Shown here: piece by piece, positions 1 through 7,668 of the stretch | Layout of the letters: the number at the start of each line of letters is the position of its first letter | Numbering within the stretch: the stretch's first letter is position 1 | NCBI GenBank assembly: GCA_036001465.1 | Contig: DASYUH010000052.1 | Span: 22,928-86,927, forward strand | DNA length: 64,000 nt | DNA from: Candidatus Polarisedimenticolia bacterium | GTDB lineage: Bacteria > Acidobacteriota > Polarisedimenticolia > Gp22-AA2 | Reading direction: 5' to 3' | The notes under the pieces: model-generated | Told to the model about the DNA's origin: nothing | The model's input: the letters and a program-made list of their open reading frames with translations, nothing else | Database searches by the model: none | Translations under genes and position numbers: made by a program

Positions 1-570
1 TTCGATCACACCGGTGGAGCGGCGATCCACCAGCATTCTCACTCGCCGAACCCGGTCGAGTCCCATGACGAGGATCCGCGCCCGCACCCGCAACTCGGTG
101 CCATTGCGGGACGAGGAGACCACGCCCTCCAGGGAGACCTTCCCCTGCTTGACCTTGGTCATCTGGAGGATGTGGTAGCTCCTCCCCAGACGCATGGGGG
201 GCTCGGCGACCGCCGCGGGATACTTCTCCTGGCTGAAATCAACGAAGGACGACTTCACCGTGCGGGTGTCCTGGCTGGTCTCCTCGGGAGGGAAGCCCTC
301 CGCCTCGAGAGCTTCCAGGAGACCTTTCCAGAGCTTGGCCGGCCGCATCTTGTAGGTCCGCGTCAGGTAAGGCGACTGGTTTTCGGGCGAAAGCTGCGAC
401 TCCGGGGCTTCAGGGGCCGGCGGTTCCGGTGTCGCGTCAGGTTCGGGAGGGGCGATTCCGGCGGGAGGCTCCTGCCAGGAGGCGCGCGTCGCGGCACCGG
501 GACCCAGTCCCAGGAGCAGCACCGCTCCCAGGATCGCGGTCCGGAACAGGGGGCGTGCGGCCGGGTCCAT
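1..570 (-). CDS. Hypothetical secreted protein, C-terminus cut by window edge
   Basis: The frame is open from an ATG at 570 to the left edge, giving 190 residues. A strong ribosome site (AGGAGAGG) precedes the ATG, and a TATACT box lies at 603-608. The product starts with a hydrophobic signal segment (about residues 8-30), followed by a Pro/Glu-rich linker (about 34-62) and a soluble domain of about 120 residues containing RTYKMRPAKLWKGLLEALE. This layout resembles small exported proteins of the outer-membrane assembly or lipoprotein type, but I do not recognise a family. It lies downstream of and in the same direction as the histidine kinase gene. Confidence 0.7.
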   Translation of the reverse strand, partial: MDPAARPLFRTAILGAVLLLGLGPGAATRASWQEPPAGIAPPEPDATPEPPAPEAPESQLSPENQSPYLTRTYKMRPAKLWKGLLEALEAEGFPPEETSQDTRTVKSSFVDFSQEKYPAAVAEPPMRLGRSYHILQMTKVKQGKVSLEGVVSSSRNGTELRVRARILVMGLDRVRRVRMLVDRRSTGVIE

Positions 571-667
571 GCGTGCCTCTCCTCGAAGATGGATGGGGCG
601 AAAGTATAGCATGCGCCTCGAGCGGCGGCCGGGAAGCCGTGAGGAGAGGGCGCGGATGCGCTCCGCG

Positions 668-3238
668 TCAGCCGCCCGCTGCCGAGCGGGGATGCGGCGC
701 GGCGCCCCCGGCGAGGGTGGCAATCGTGTTCGCCAGGTGCTCGAGCTTGAACGGCTTGTCCACGCAGGGACAGCCGGAATGATCCAGGAAATGCCGCGTG
801 GCCGGATGGAGCGTGTCCCCCGAGGCGAAGACCACCCGGCGACCCATGTCGGGCCAGCGCCGCCGGATCTCCTCGAACAGCTGCTGGCCGTCCATTTCGG
901 GCATCTTGAGATCGAGGAGGAGGATGTCGTAGGTGCGGCGCTCGAGCTTCTGAATCGCCTCGCGCGCGCTCCCGGCGGTGTCGATCGTGTGTCGGCCGTC
1001 CCGGCCGAACGCGTCCACGATCAGGTCGAGAATGACCGCCTCGTCATCCACGGCCAGGATGCTCAGAGTCCGGCCGGCGAGCGCCGGTCCCTGCCCCGCC
1101 CCCGGCGTCGCCTCGGAGGCGGCGTCGGCGACGACCGGCACCTCGATCATGATGCTCGTCCCCTCGCCCGCGCGGCTCTCGGCCCAGATCCGCCCCCCGT
1201 GATCCTTGACGATCCCGTACGAGACCGACAGTCCCAGACCCGCCCCCTCGCCGACCTCCTTGGTCGTGAAGAACGGATCGAAGATCCTGGCCAGGACCTC
1301 GGGCGGCATCCCCGGCCCGTCGTCGCGCACCTCCAGGCGGATCATGCCGTCCCGCGCCGCAGTGGACAGGCTCAGGGTCCCCTGGCCCCGGTTGGACGCG
1401 ATGGCGTGCTCGGCGTTGGTGATCAGGTTCAGCAGGACCTGCTGCATCTGGTTGAAATCGAGCATCGTCTTGGGGATGAGCGGATCCAGGCTCTTCACCA
1501 CCTTCAGGTTGTTGACCCGCAGCTGGTAGGCCTTCAGATCGAGGGTCTTCTCGATGATGCCGTTGAGCCCCAGGTAGCGCTTCTCCGAGGGATACCGCCG
1601 GGCGAACGCCAGGAGGTTCTGGACGATCTTCTGGCAGCGAAGGGCCGACTCGAAGATCCGCTCCACCGATTTGCGCTGCCTGGCGTCCGTGGCCCCCCCC
1701 ATGAGGAGCTGCGCGTAGCCCAGGACGCCGGTCAGGGGATTGTTCAGCTCATGCGCCACGCCGCTGACCAGCTCCCCCATGGCGGACAGCTTCTCGGTGA
1801 CCTGAAGGGACCGTCTCGCCGATTTCAGGTCGGTGATGTCCTTGATGATGCCGACCGTCCCGCAGGGCGCCCCGGCCGCGTCCTTCAGGGGCGAGGCGGC
1901 CACCAGCACGTCGCGCAGGCCGCCCTCCCGGCCGCGCACCGTGGTCTCCACGCCCGCGAGGGGCCGCGCCCCTTCGAGCAGGTTCCTGATGCGGTCGCGC
2001 GCCTCGGGATCCGGGTAGAGGTCCAGGCAGCTCGAGCCGATCACCTGGCCGCGCGAGAGCCCGAGCATCGTCTCCCCCCCACGGCTGAACTCGGTAAACC
2101 GCCCCTCGCGGTCGGTCGTGTAGATGAGGTCCGGGAACTGGTCGAGGATCTTCTGCAGCTTCTCCGCTTCCTGCTGCCGCGCGTGCGCGTCGTGGCGCAG
2201 CTGCTCGTAGAGCAGGGCGTTCTTGATGGCGCTGGCGGACGCGTTGGCCACGACCTGGCAGGCGGTGATCTCCTCGCGCGTGAAGCGCCTCTCGACGCGC
2301 GCCGCCCGCAGGAACAGCATCCCCAGGAGGAAGTCCTGGTACAGGATGGGCAGGACCAGGATGGACTGGTATCCCAGCTTGTCCAGGGTGTCCTTCATCG
2401 GCTGCATGAGCGGCTCGGCCGCGATGTCGTTGATCACCACCGTCTCGCGGGTGTCGATCGCCCTGCGCACCTCGGGGTACTTGTCGAGGTCGATCACGAG
2501 GCCGCAGACCCCGGGATTGTCGCTGCTCGCGAGCACGGAACAGGTGCCCGTCTTCGCATCCACCGTCAGCACGGAGCAGCGCCTGGCGCCCACCAGCTGC
2601 GCGATGCGCTGCACGATCAGGTAGAAGACCTCGCGCAGCTCCAGGGTGGAGGTGGTCGCGGCCGTGATCTCGTGAAACGTTTTGAGCTCGATGCGTTCGC
2701 GCTCGATCAGACCGGTTCTCGCCTGGTCCTTCCGCCCCTGGTGGACCAGGTGGCCGTAGTACAGGGCGGCGGTGTACAGGAACGGGATGCGCATCAGGAG
2801 GGCGGAGAGATCGACCCCCTCGACGCCGCGGCGTTTCATTAGATACAGATAGAACCCCGACACGACCGTGGCGCCCGCCACGATGCGCAGGAGGTCGGTC
2901 CCCAGCGCCGCGAGCAGGAGGTTGAGGAAGAAGGCCAGCGGCAGGTCGCCGCCCTCGAGCCCGGCGCGGAACAACGCCAGCGAGACGAGGAAGGTGTCCG
3001 CGACCACCACGACGTACTCGAGGTTGCGCGAGAGGAACACCCGCTCGGGAAGCGCCGTGAGAGCCACGTTGCTGGCGACGAACGCCAGGACGAGGCCGAG
3101 ATCGAACACCGTCAGGCGGATGCCGCCCGGTGGTGAGAGGATCAGGGCGGTGGCCAGGATGAGCATCCAGCGCAGGGCCAGGCGAACGGTCTTCGGGCTG
3201 GTGTGCTCGATCGGTTCCACCCAGGATCGCAGGGCCAA
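668..3238 (-). CDS. Hybrid sensor histidine kinase (membrane-GAF-PAS-HisKA-HATPase-REC)
   Basis: An 856-residue membrane sensor kinase. Residues about 20-165 are hydrophobic with several membrane segments. A GAF domain follows at about 190-345 and a PAS domain at about 358-475. The phospho-acceptor His is H496 in GVAHELNNP. The N-box is near 604-612 ([10 protein letters not shown]), with G1 DDGPGMPP at about 639 and G2 GEGAGLGL at about 663. A C-terminal receiver carries Asp776 in [12 protein letters not shown] and Lys828 in DKPF. All catalytic residues are present, so it should autophosphorylate and pass phosphate to its own receiver. The TTG start at 3238 is chosen because GGGGAGGA sits at ideal spacing. 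No partner response regulator is adjacent, so the output is unknown. Confidence 0.9.
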   Translation of the reverse strand: MALRSWVEPIEHTSPKTVRLALRWMLILATALILSPPGGIRLTVFDLGLVLAFVASNVALTALPERVFLSRNLEYVVVVADTFLVSLALFRAGLEGGDLPLAFFLNLLLAALGTDLLRIVAGATVVSGFYLYLMKRRGVEGVDLSALLMRIPFLYTAALYYGHLVHQGRKDQARTGLIERERIELKTFHEITAATTSTLELREVFYLIVQRIAQLVGARRCSVLTVDAKTGTCSVLASSDNPGVCGLVIDLDKYPEVRRAIDTRETVVINDIAAEPLMQPMKDTLDKLGYQSILVLPILYQDFLLGMLFLRAARVERRFTREEITACQVVANASASAIKNALLYEQLRHDAHARQQEAEKLQKILDQFPDLIYTTDREGRFTEFSRGGETMLGLSRGQVIGSSCLDLYPDPEARDRIRNLLEGARPLAGVETTVRGREGGLRDVLVAASPLKDAAGAPCGTVGIIKDITDLKSARRSLQVTEKLSAMGELVSGVAHELNNPLTGVLGYAQLLMGGATDARQRKSVERIFESALRCQKIVQNLLAFARRYPSEKRYLGLNGIIEKTLDLKAYQLRVNNLKVVKSLDPLIPKTMLDFNQMQQVLLNLITNAEHAIASNRGQGTLSLSTAARDGMIRLEVRDDGPGMPPEVLARIFDPFFTTKEVGEGAGLGLSVSYGIVKDHGGRIWAESRAGEGTSIMIEVPVVADAASEATPGAGQGPALAGRTLSILAVDDEAVILDLIVDAFGRDGRHTIDTAGSAREAIQKLERRTYDILLLDLKMPEMDGQQLFEEIRRRWPDMGRRVVFASGDTLHPATRHFLDHSGCPCVDKPFKLEHLANTIATLAGGAAPHPRSAAGG

Positions 3239-3272
3239 GGTCCTCCCCTCCGGATTGCTCCGCTGGGGCGCA

Positions 3273-3300
3273 AATATAGTGTTCCCCGGAGCATCGGCAA
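3273..3300 (-). promoter_or_regulatory. Promoter for histidine kinase gene
   Basis: TTGCCG (3300-3295) and TATATT (3278-3273) are separated by 16 bases on the minus strand, 35 bases before the TTG start. Confidence 0.5.
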
Positions 3301-3329
3301 GTCGGACGCCCCCCGGGCGCCCCGATTCC

Positions 3330-3357
3330 TTGACTTTTCATGATCCCCGCGTAGAAT
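3330..3357 (+). promoter_or_regulatory. Promoter for DsbA-like gene, near-leaderless
   Basis: TTGACT (3330-3335), 16-base spacer, TAGAAT (3352-3357). Only ten bases separate the -10 box from the ATG at 3368, and there is no Shine-Dalgarno sequence, so the message should begin at or within a few bases of the start codon. Confidence 0.55.
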
Positions 3358-3367
3358 CAGACCCGCT

Positions 3368-4321
3368 ATGAACGCCCCGCGCCTCATCATGTTGCCGACG
3401 CTTCTGGTCGTGGCTCTCGCCGTGCCGTCGGCCGGACGCGCCGAGACCCATCCGCCGATCACCGATCTCTCGAGACTGAAAGAGGTCGACTGGACGGGTC
3501 TGTCGGACGCTCAGAAGAAGATCGCCCTCAAGGTGATGAACGAGAATGACTGCAACTGCGGATGCAAGATGACCATCGCCACCTGCCGGGACCGCGATTC
3601 GTCCTGCCGCCGGAGCCTCATCTTCTCCCGGACGATCATCGACTCCCTGCGCGAGGGGAAGCCGGAGGCCGAGGTGGTCACGGTCCTGAAGGCCAAGGCG
3701 GGCACCTTCGTGGAGGTCAAGCTGCCCGACGATGCGGGCGTCGCCTACAATATCGACATCGACGGCAGCCCGGTGCGCGGGCCGAAGGAGGCCCGCGTGG
3801 TGATCGTGGAGTTCTCCGACTTCCAGTGTCCCTTCTGCGCCGGGGTCCAGTCCACCCTGGAGCAGGTCCTGAAGGCGTTCCCCAAAGAGGTCAAGCTGGT
3901 CTTCAAGCAGTTCCCGCTCAACATCCATCAATATGCCCGGCAGGCCGCCGTGGCCTCGATGGCGGCGAATGCCCAGGGAAAATTCTGGCCGCTCCACGAC
4001 AAGATGTTCCAGAACTTCAGCGCCATCAACGAGGAGAACATCAAGAAGTGGGCGAAAGAGGTCGGACTGAACCAGGCGGAGTTCGAGAAGGCGATGCAGT
4101 CCGGCCGGCACGAGGCGCAGGTCCAGAAGGACCTGGCCGATGGAGCGGCCGCCCGCGTCCTCGGGACACCCAGCATGTTCATCAATGGAAAGCGGGTTCA
4201 GGACCGATCGTTCGAGGGCTTCAAGAAGGTGATCCTCGAGGAGCTCGCCGCCGAGAAGAGCTCACCCCCGCCGTCGACGACCCGGCCCGACACGGTCAAG
4301 CGGACGCCGGGCCGCTCTTAG
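3368..4321 (+). CDS. DsbA-family thiol-disulfide protein with extra N-terminal Cys domain
   Basis: A 317-residue exported protein with a signal peptide (about 1-25). The C-terminal part (about 130-300) is a DsbA/thioredoxin_4 domain with the active site CPFC at 154-157 and a cis-Pro loop GTPSMFING. It is expected to form or isomerise disulfides in periplasmic proteins. Before it lies a separate helical region of about 80 residues with five cysteines (C62, C64, C66, C73, C80: DCNCGC...TC...SC). This is reminiscent of the short CcmH-like segments found in front of some DsbA proteins; what it binds is unknown. The gene converges with the TPR gene, and the two 3' ends overlap by four bases. Confidence 0.85.
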   Translation: MNAPRLIMLPTLLVVALAVPSAGRAETHPPITDLSRLKEVDWTGLSDAQKKIALKVMNENDCNCGCKMTIATCRDRDSSCRRSLIFSRTIIDSLREGKPEAEVVTVLKAKAGTFVEVKLPDDAGVAYNIDIDGSPVRGPKEARVVIVEFSDFQCPFCAGVQSTLEQVLKAFPKEVKLVFKQFPLNIHQYARQAAVASMAANAQGKFWPLHDKMFQNFSAINEENIKKWAKEVGLNQAEFEKAMQSGRHEAQVQKDLADGAAARVLGTPSMFINGKRVQDRSFEGFKKVILEELAAEKSSPPPSTTRPDTVKRTPGRS

Positions 4322-6501
4322 GAGCCTGTCCGGGTATTGGGCCGGGCTCCAGGACCGCTCACTCCCCCTTGTCGCTTCTCCAGCCTGTCCAGTAGCGCGC
4401 GCAGATCCTCCGCCCGGGCCTGGGCGGGATCCAGGCGGAGCGACGTCCGGAGGTGCTCGATCGCCCTGGCCCGATCGCCGGCGCGCGCGGCGTACAGCAG
4501 GCCGAGGCTCGCATGGGCATCGGCCAGGTCCGGCTGAATGGCAATCGCCTTCTCGTACTGGACCACCGCCTCGGAGTAGCGTTCCGTGCGGGTCAGCACA
4601 TATCCCAGGAAATTGGCGGCCCGCGCCGAGGGCACCCGCGCCCCGGCCGCCAGCCGGAATTCGCGCTCGGCGGTCTCGAGGTCGCCCCGGCTCAGGGCCA
4701 CCTCTCCGAGGCCGCGATGGGCTTCGGGCAGGTCCGGATCGATCCGGTAGGCCTCCCGGAACTGCTCCGCCGCCTCGCTCGTGCGCGCCGCGGCGTTGAG
4801 CGCGTCCGCGAGGTTGACCCGAAAGACGGCCATGTGCGGATCGATCGCGACCGCTCGCGCGATCACCTCCGCCGCCTCCTCCGCGTTTCCGCGTCGCAGC
4901 TCGATGGATCCCAGGTTGTTCCAGGCTCGCGCGGATCGCGGGTCGAGCTCCAGGGCGCGGCGGAACGCCGCCTCCGCCCGTGCCTCATCTCCGAGGGCCT
5001 GGTACGCCGTGCCGACGTTCACGGCGAGATCGGCGCTTTGGGGATCGAGGCGCACGGCCGCCTCGAGGAGCGCCAGGCCGTCCTGCGCCCGGTGCAGCTG
5101 CAAGAGCGCCATCCCCAGATTGACGCGGGCATCCTGGAACTCCGGGTAGATCCGGAGCGCCTCCCGATAGTTCATCTCGGCTTCGGCGTACCGACCGGCC
5201 TTCAGGTGACCGTTGCCCAGGTTGTAACGGATGCGCGCGGATCGAGGGGAGACGCGCGCCGCGCTGCTGTAGAGGGAGAAATCATCCTTCCACTCCGGAA
5301 TGCGCGCCCACGAGCGCCCCGCGAGGAGGAGGACGGCGAGCGCCGCGGCGCCGCCCAGGATCCACCGCGCCCGCGGACCCGTCGACCGTCCGACGGCCCA
5401 GCCGGCCAGGAGGCACAGGCCGACGCTCGGCAGGTACATCAGGCGCTCCGCCAGGAGGGTGCCGATGAACAGGACCACGTTCGTGGTCAGGCAGGCGGTC
5501 GCCGCCGTGAACAGCAGCGCGAAGGCGCACGCGGGGGCCCGGCGCACCAGCCGTGCGCCTCCCACCACGACCGCCACCAGGATGAGGAGCCCCAGGATCG
5601 CCAGGGGATCGAAAAGGCTCCGGATGACCGGGATCTGATCGTAGGAATAATCGGCGGACAGCCGGTCGGGCCAGAGGAGCAGGCGGGCATAGCGCGCGAG
5701 CGTTCCCAGCCCCGTCAGACGGCCCGCGACGGCCCCCGCTGCGGCGGCCGGGTTGTCGACGAATGGGATCGGCTGGCCGGGTCCGATCGTCCCCAGGACC
5801 GCCGCACGGATCCCGAGGTAGCCGAGCGCGACCATGCCGTACCCCGCGTGCAGCACGAGGCGCCGGGCGCGCGAGGCGGCCTGCACTCCGGGCATCGTCC
5901 GTTCGGCCAGAAGGACCAGAAGCGGCGTGACGATGGCCGATTCCTTGGCCAGGACGCCGCCCAGGGCCGAAACCCATGCCGCCGCGACCCACAGAGTGGC
6001 CCGCTCCGGGCGGGCCAGAAGCGCGCGGCGATGGCACGCGATGGCCGAGAGGACGCCGATCGCGGCCAGGATTTCGGCGCGGCCGACGATACCCGCCACC
6101 GCTTCCACGTGCACGGGATGGACCGCGAAGAGCGCGCCTGCGACTGCGGCCGCCGCCGGCCGGCCCGGCAGAAGCTCGAGCGCCAGCCCGGCGACGAGAA
6201 GCGTGGCGAGGGCGTGCAGCGCCACGTTGACCGCATGAAACCAGGCCGGCCGCATTCCGGAGATCGCGCGGTCGAGAGCGAACGAGGCGCTGGTCAGGGG
6301 CCTGTAGAGCAGCCGGGAGTGCAGCGGCGCGTTCCAGTACGGTGTCACGAACAGCCTGGGCAGGTCGCGGATGTCGTGCATGAGGGGGTTGGCTTCGATC
6401 ACGCCGCGATCGTCGAACACGAAATCGTGCCCGAGCGTCGGGATGTACAACAGGAGGGCAAGCAGCGGACCGGCGAGGAGGGACGACCAGCGGCCCGTCA
6501 A
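4318..6501 (-). CDS. TMTC-like membrane glycosyltransferase with C-terminal TPR repeats
   Basis: 727 residues. The first about 420 are a polytopic membrane domain like the TMTC/PMT O-mannosyltransferases. The acidic pair FVFDD (D30, D31) follows the first membrane segment. VGRAEIL, AKESAI and LLAERLMYLPS match the conserved loops of that family. The rest (about 430-700) is eight to nine tandem TPR units such as RIRYNLGNGHLKAGRYAEA. Likely role: transfer of a sugar from a polyprenyl carrier to an exported protein, with the TPR arm on the outer face; the substrate is unknown. The TTG start at 6501 overlaps the stop of the upstream gene (TTGA); the next ATG would remove the first membrane segment and the acidic pair. 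Confidence 0.75.
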   Translation of the reverse strand: MTGRWSSLLAGPLLALLLYIPTLGHDFVFDDRGVIEANPLMHDIRDLPRLFVTPYWNAPLHSRLLYRPLTSASFALDRAISGMRPAWFHAVNVALHALATLLVAGLALELLPGRPAAAAVAGALFAVHPVHVEAVAGIVGRAEILAAIGVLSAIACHRRALLARPERATLWVAAAWVSALGGVLAKESAIVTPLLVLLAERTMPGVQAASRARRLVLHAGYGMVALGYLGIRAAVLGTIGPGQPIPFVDNPAAAAGAVAGRLTGLGTLARYARLLLWPDRLSADYSYDQIPVIRSLFDPLAILGLLILVAVVVGGARLVRRAPACAFALLFTAATACLTTNVVLFIGTLLAERLMYLPSVGLCLLAGWAVGRSTGPRARWILGGAAALAVLLLAGRSWARIPEWKDDFSLYSSAARVSPRSARIRYNLGNGHLKAGRYAEAEMNYREALRIYPEFQDARVNLGMALLQLHRAQDGLALLEAAVRLDPQSADLAVNVGTAYQALGDEARAEAAFRRALELDPRSARAWNNLGSIELRRGNAEEAAEVIARAVAIDPHMAVFRVNLADALNAAARTSEAAEQFREAYRIDPDLPEAHRGLGEVALSRGDLETAEREFRLAAGARVPSARAANFLGYVLTRTERYSEAVVQYEKAIAIQPDLADAHASLGLLYAARAGDRARAIEHLRTSLRLDPAQARAEDLRALLDRLEKRQGGVSGPGARPNTRTGS
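4321..4350 (+). terminator. Stop-linked hairpin (copy A)
   Basis: The G of the DsbA-gene TAG begins GGAGC-CTGT-CCGG-loop-CCGG-GCTCC, a two-part hairpin with no clear T tract. It also encodes the last residues of the convergent TPR gene. Related copies occur at 11254, 20990 (minus) and 28770 (minus). Confidence 0.45.
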
Positions 6502-7349
6502 GAACCGGCTGGCCCCGGGAGGTCCGGGCCGGGCTCCAGAGTGAAGCTCCTGATCTCCAACTGCCGGTCGGATCCCCGACCCATGTTGACGAGCCCGTCG
6601 AGACGCGTGCGGCGCGCCGCCTCGACGGGGATGTCGGTCAGGTACCCGGTGGTACGGTGGACCCAGGACCCGTCCCCTTTCACGAGATCGAATGCCGCAT
6701 AGATGTCGTAGGTTCCCGGGTCGAGATCGAAATCCATCCGCTCGGGGAACCCCACGCACCGGTTCTGCGGCTCCCAGAACGGCACCAGGGTATCGGGTGC
6801 CTGCGGGATCTGCTTCGGCCGCGGCAGCCGCTCCCCCTCGGAAATGATCATCGGAGCCCGGGGCGCCGGCTTGCGGTAATTGCCGACTTTGGAAGCCGGG
6901 CGCCAGGACGCCGTGCGGTACACGGGGGACTCGAAGAGCATCACCACGGTGTCGGCGTCTCCCCTCCTGACCGCCGCGATGGTGAACTTGTATCCGAAGG
7001 TAAAGATCCCGTTCTGCTTGTCCACCACGCCTTCCTTCGCTTCCGGCCGGACCAGACGATCGTCGGGAAAGGTGCACCAGCGACGGTTGCCGTCGATATG
7101 GAGTGCCAGCCTCCCCTTGCCCGGAGCCGGCATGGGCGGCAGACCCGGAGCGCGAATCTCGGGCGGCGTGGCCGTGGGCGGAACCATGGTCTCCGGGGGT
7201 TGCGGCGACGATCCGGTGATGGCCGCGCCCGCCTCCGGCGGTGCCGCAGGGGCTCCGGCGAGGACGGCCAAGAGCAGCGCCGCGGAGGCCAGATCTCCGC
7301 GGTGCGGGCGGCGCTTGTGTGCTACATTCCGTTGGTCGCGGGCGTTCAT
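6498..7349 (-). CDS. Hypothetical exported protein coupled to the TMTC-like gene
   Basis: 283 residues. An N-terminal hydrophobic stretch (about 20-42) looks like a signal segment and is followed by a Pro/Thr-rich linker (about 45-75). The remainder is a soluble, probably beta-rich domain with four or five aromatic-rich motifs, for example FTFGYKFTIAAV and TYDIYAAFDLV. I do not recognise a family. Its stop overlaps the TTG of the TMTC-like gene, so the two are translated together; it may be a partner or substrate of that enzyme (inference). No Shine-Dalgarno sequence is seen before the ATG. Confidence 0.7.
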   Translation of the reverse strand: MNARDQRNVAHKRRPHRGDLASAALLLAVLAGAPAAPPEAGAAITGSSPQPPETMVPPTATPPEIRAPGLPPMPAPGKGRLALHIDGNRRWCTFPDDRLVRPEAKEGVVDKQNGIFTFGYKFTIAAVRRGDADTVVMLFESPVYRTASWRPASKVGNYRKPAPRAPMIISEGERLPRPKQIPQAPDTLVPFWEPQNRCVGFPERMDFDLDPGTYDIYAAFDLVKGDGSWVHRTTGYLTDIPVEAARRTRLDGLVNMGRGSDRQLEIRSFTLEPGPDLPGPAGS

Positions 7350-7359
7350 GAAGGCCGGA

Positions 7360-7365
7360 ATTATA
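7360..7365 (-). promoter_or_regulatory. Consensus -10 box ten bases before ATG (leaderless)
   Basis: TATAAT on the minus strand ends ten bases before the ATG at 7349, the same spacing as at the DsbA-like gene. No good -35 box or ribosome site is visible. Confidence 0.45.
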
Positions 7366-7668
7366 CTTCGAGGCGGCGCGCCGGTCTACGCATCGCCGGC
7401 GCGGCGGTCATGTTGCATTTCCCGGAACTGCCCGTGCTTCGGCTACCGAGGTTGACAAACGCAGAACTGGGAGCTCGCGCCCCCAGCGATGGTGTGGGGA
7501 AGTTCGTGGAAAAGGCTCCGGTACGTGGTCAACTTCTGGAAGGCGGGCAGTTCCGGGAATCTCACAATCTCTCCAGCAGGTATCGCGATTTCCCCTGATT
7601 GCTCCAACCTGTATACCGGGACTCTACCCAAGATATAGGGGCCTGTCAAGAGAGAAGTACTAAATCTG
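7366..7668. other. Divergent intergenic region before mutS2
   Basis: About 300 bases without a convincing gene. It is less GC-rich than its surroundings near 7440-7660 and contains TTGACA (7452-7457) and AGATATAGG (about 7632) but no well-spaced promoter pair. GGGGCCTGTCAAG at about 7636 loosely recalls the GAGCCTGTCC of the stop-linked hairpins. Confidence 0.4.

Noticed and set aside
569..2842. Very long plus-strand open frame opposite the histidine kinase, and similar long antisense frames (for example 31870-35520, 4453-6702)
   Set aside because: They are mirror images of real genes in a high-GC genome; the translations are low-complexity Arg/Pro/Gly-rich without domains, while the opposite strand has complete, motif-bearing proteins.
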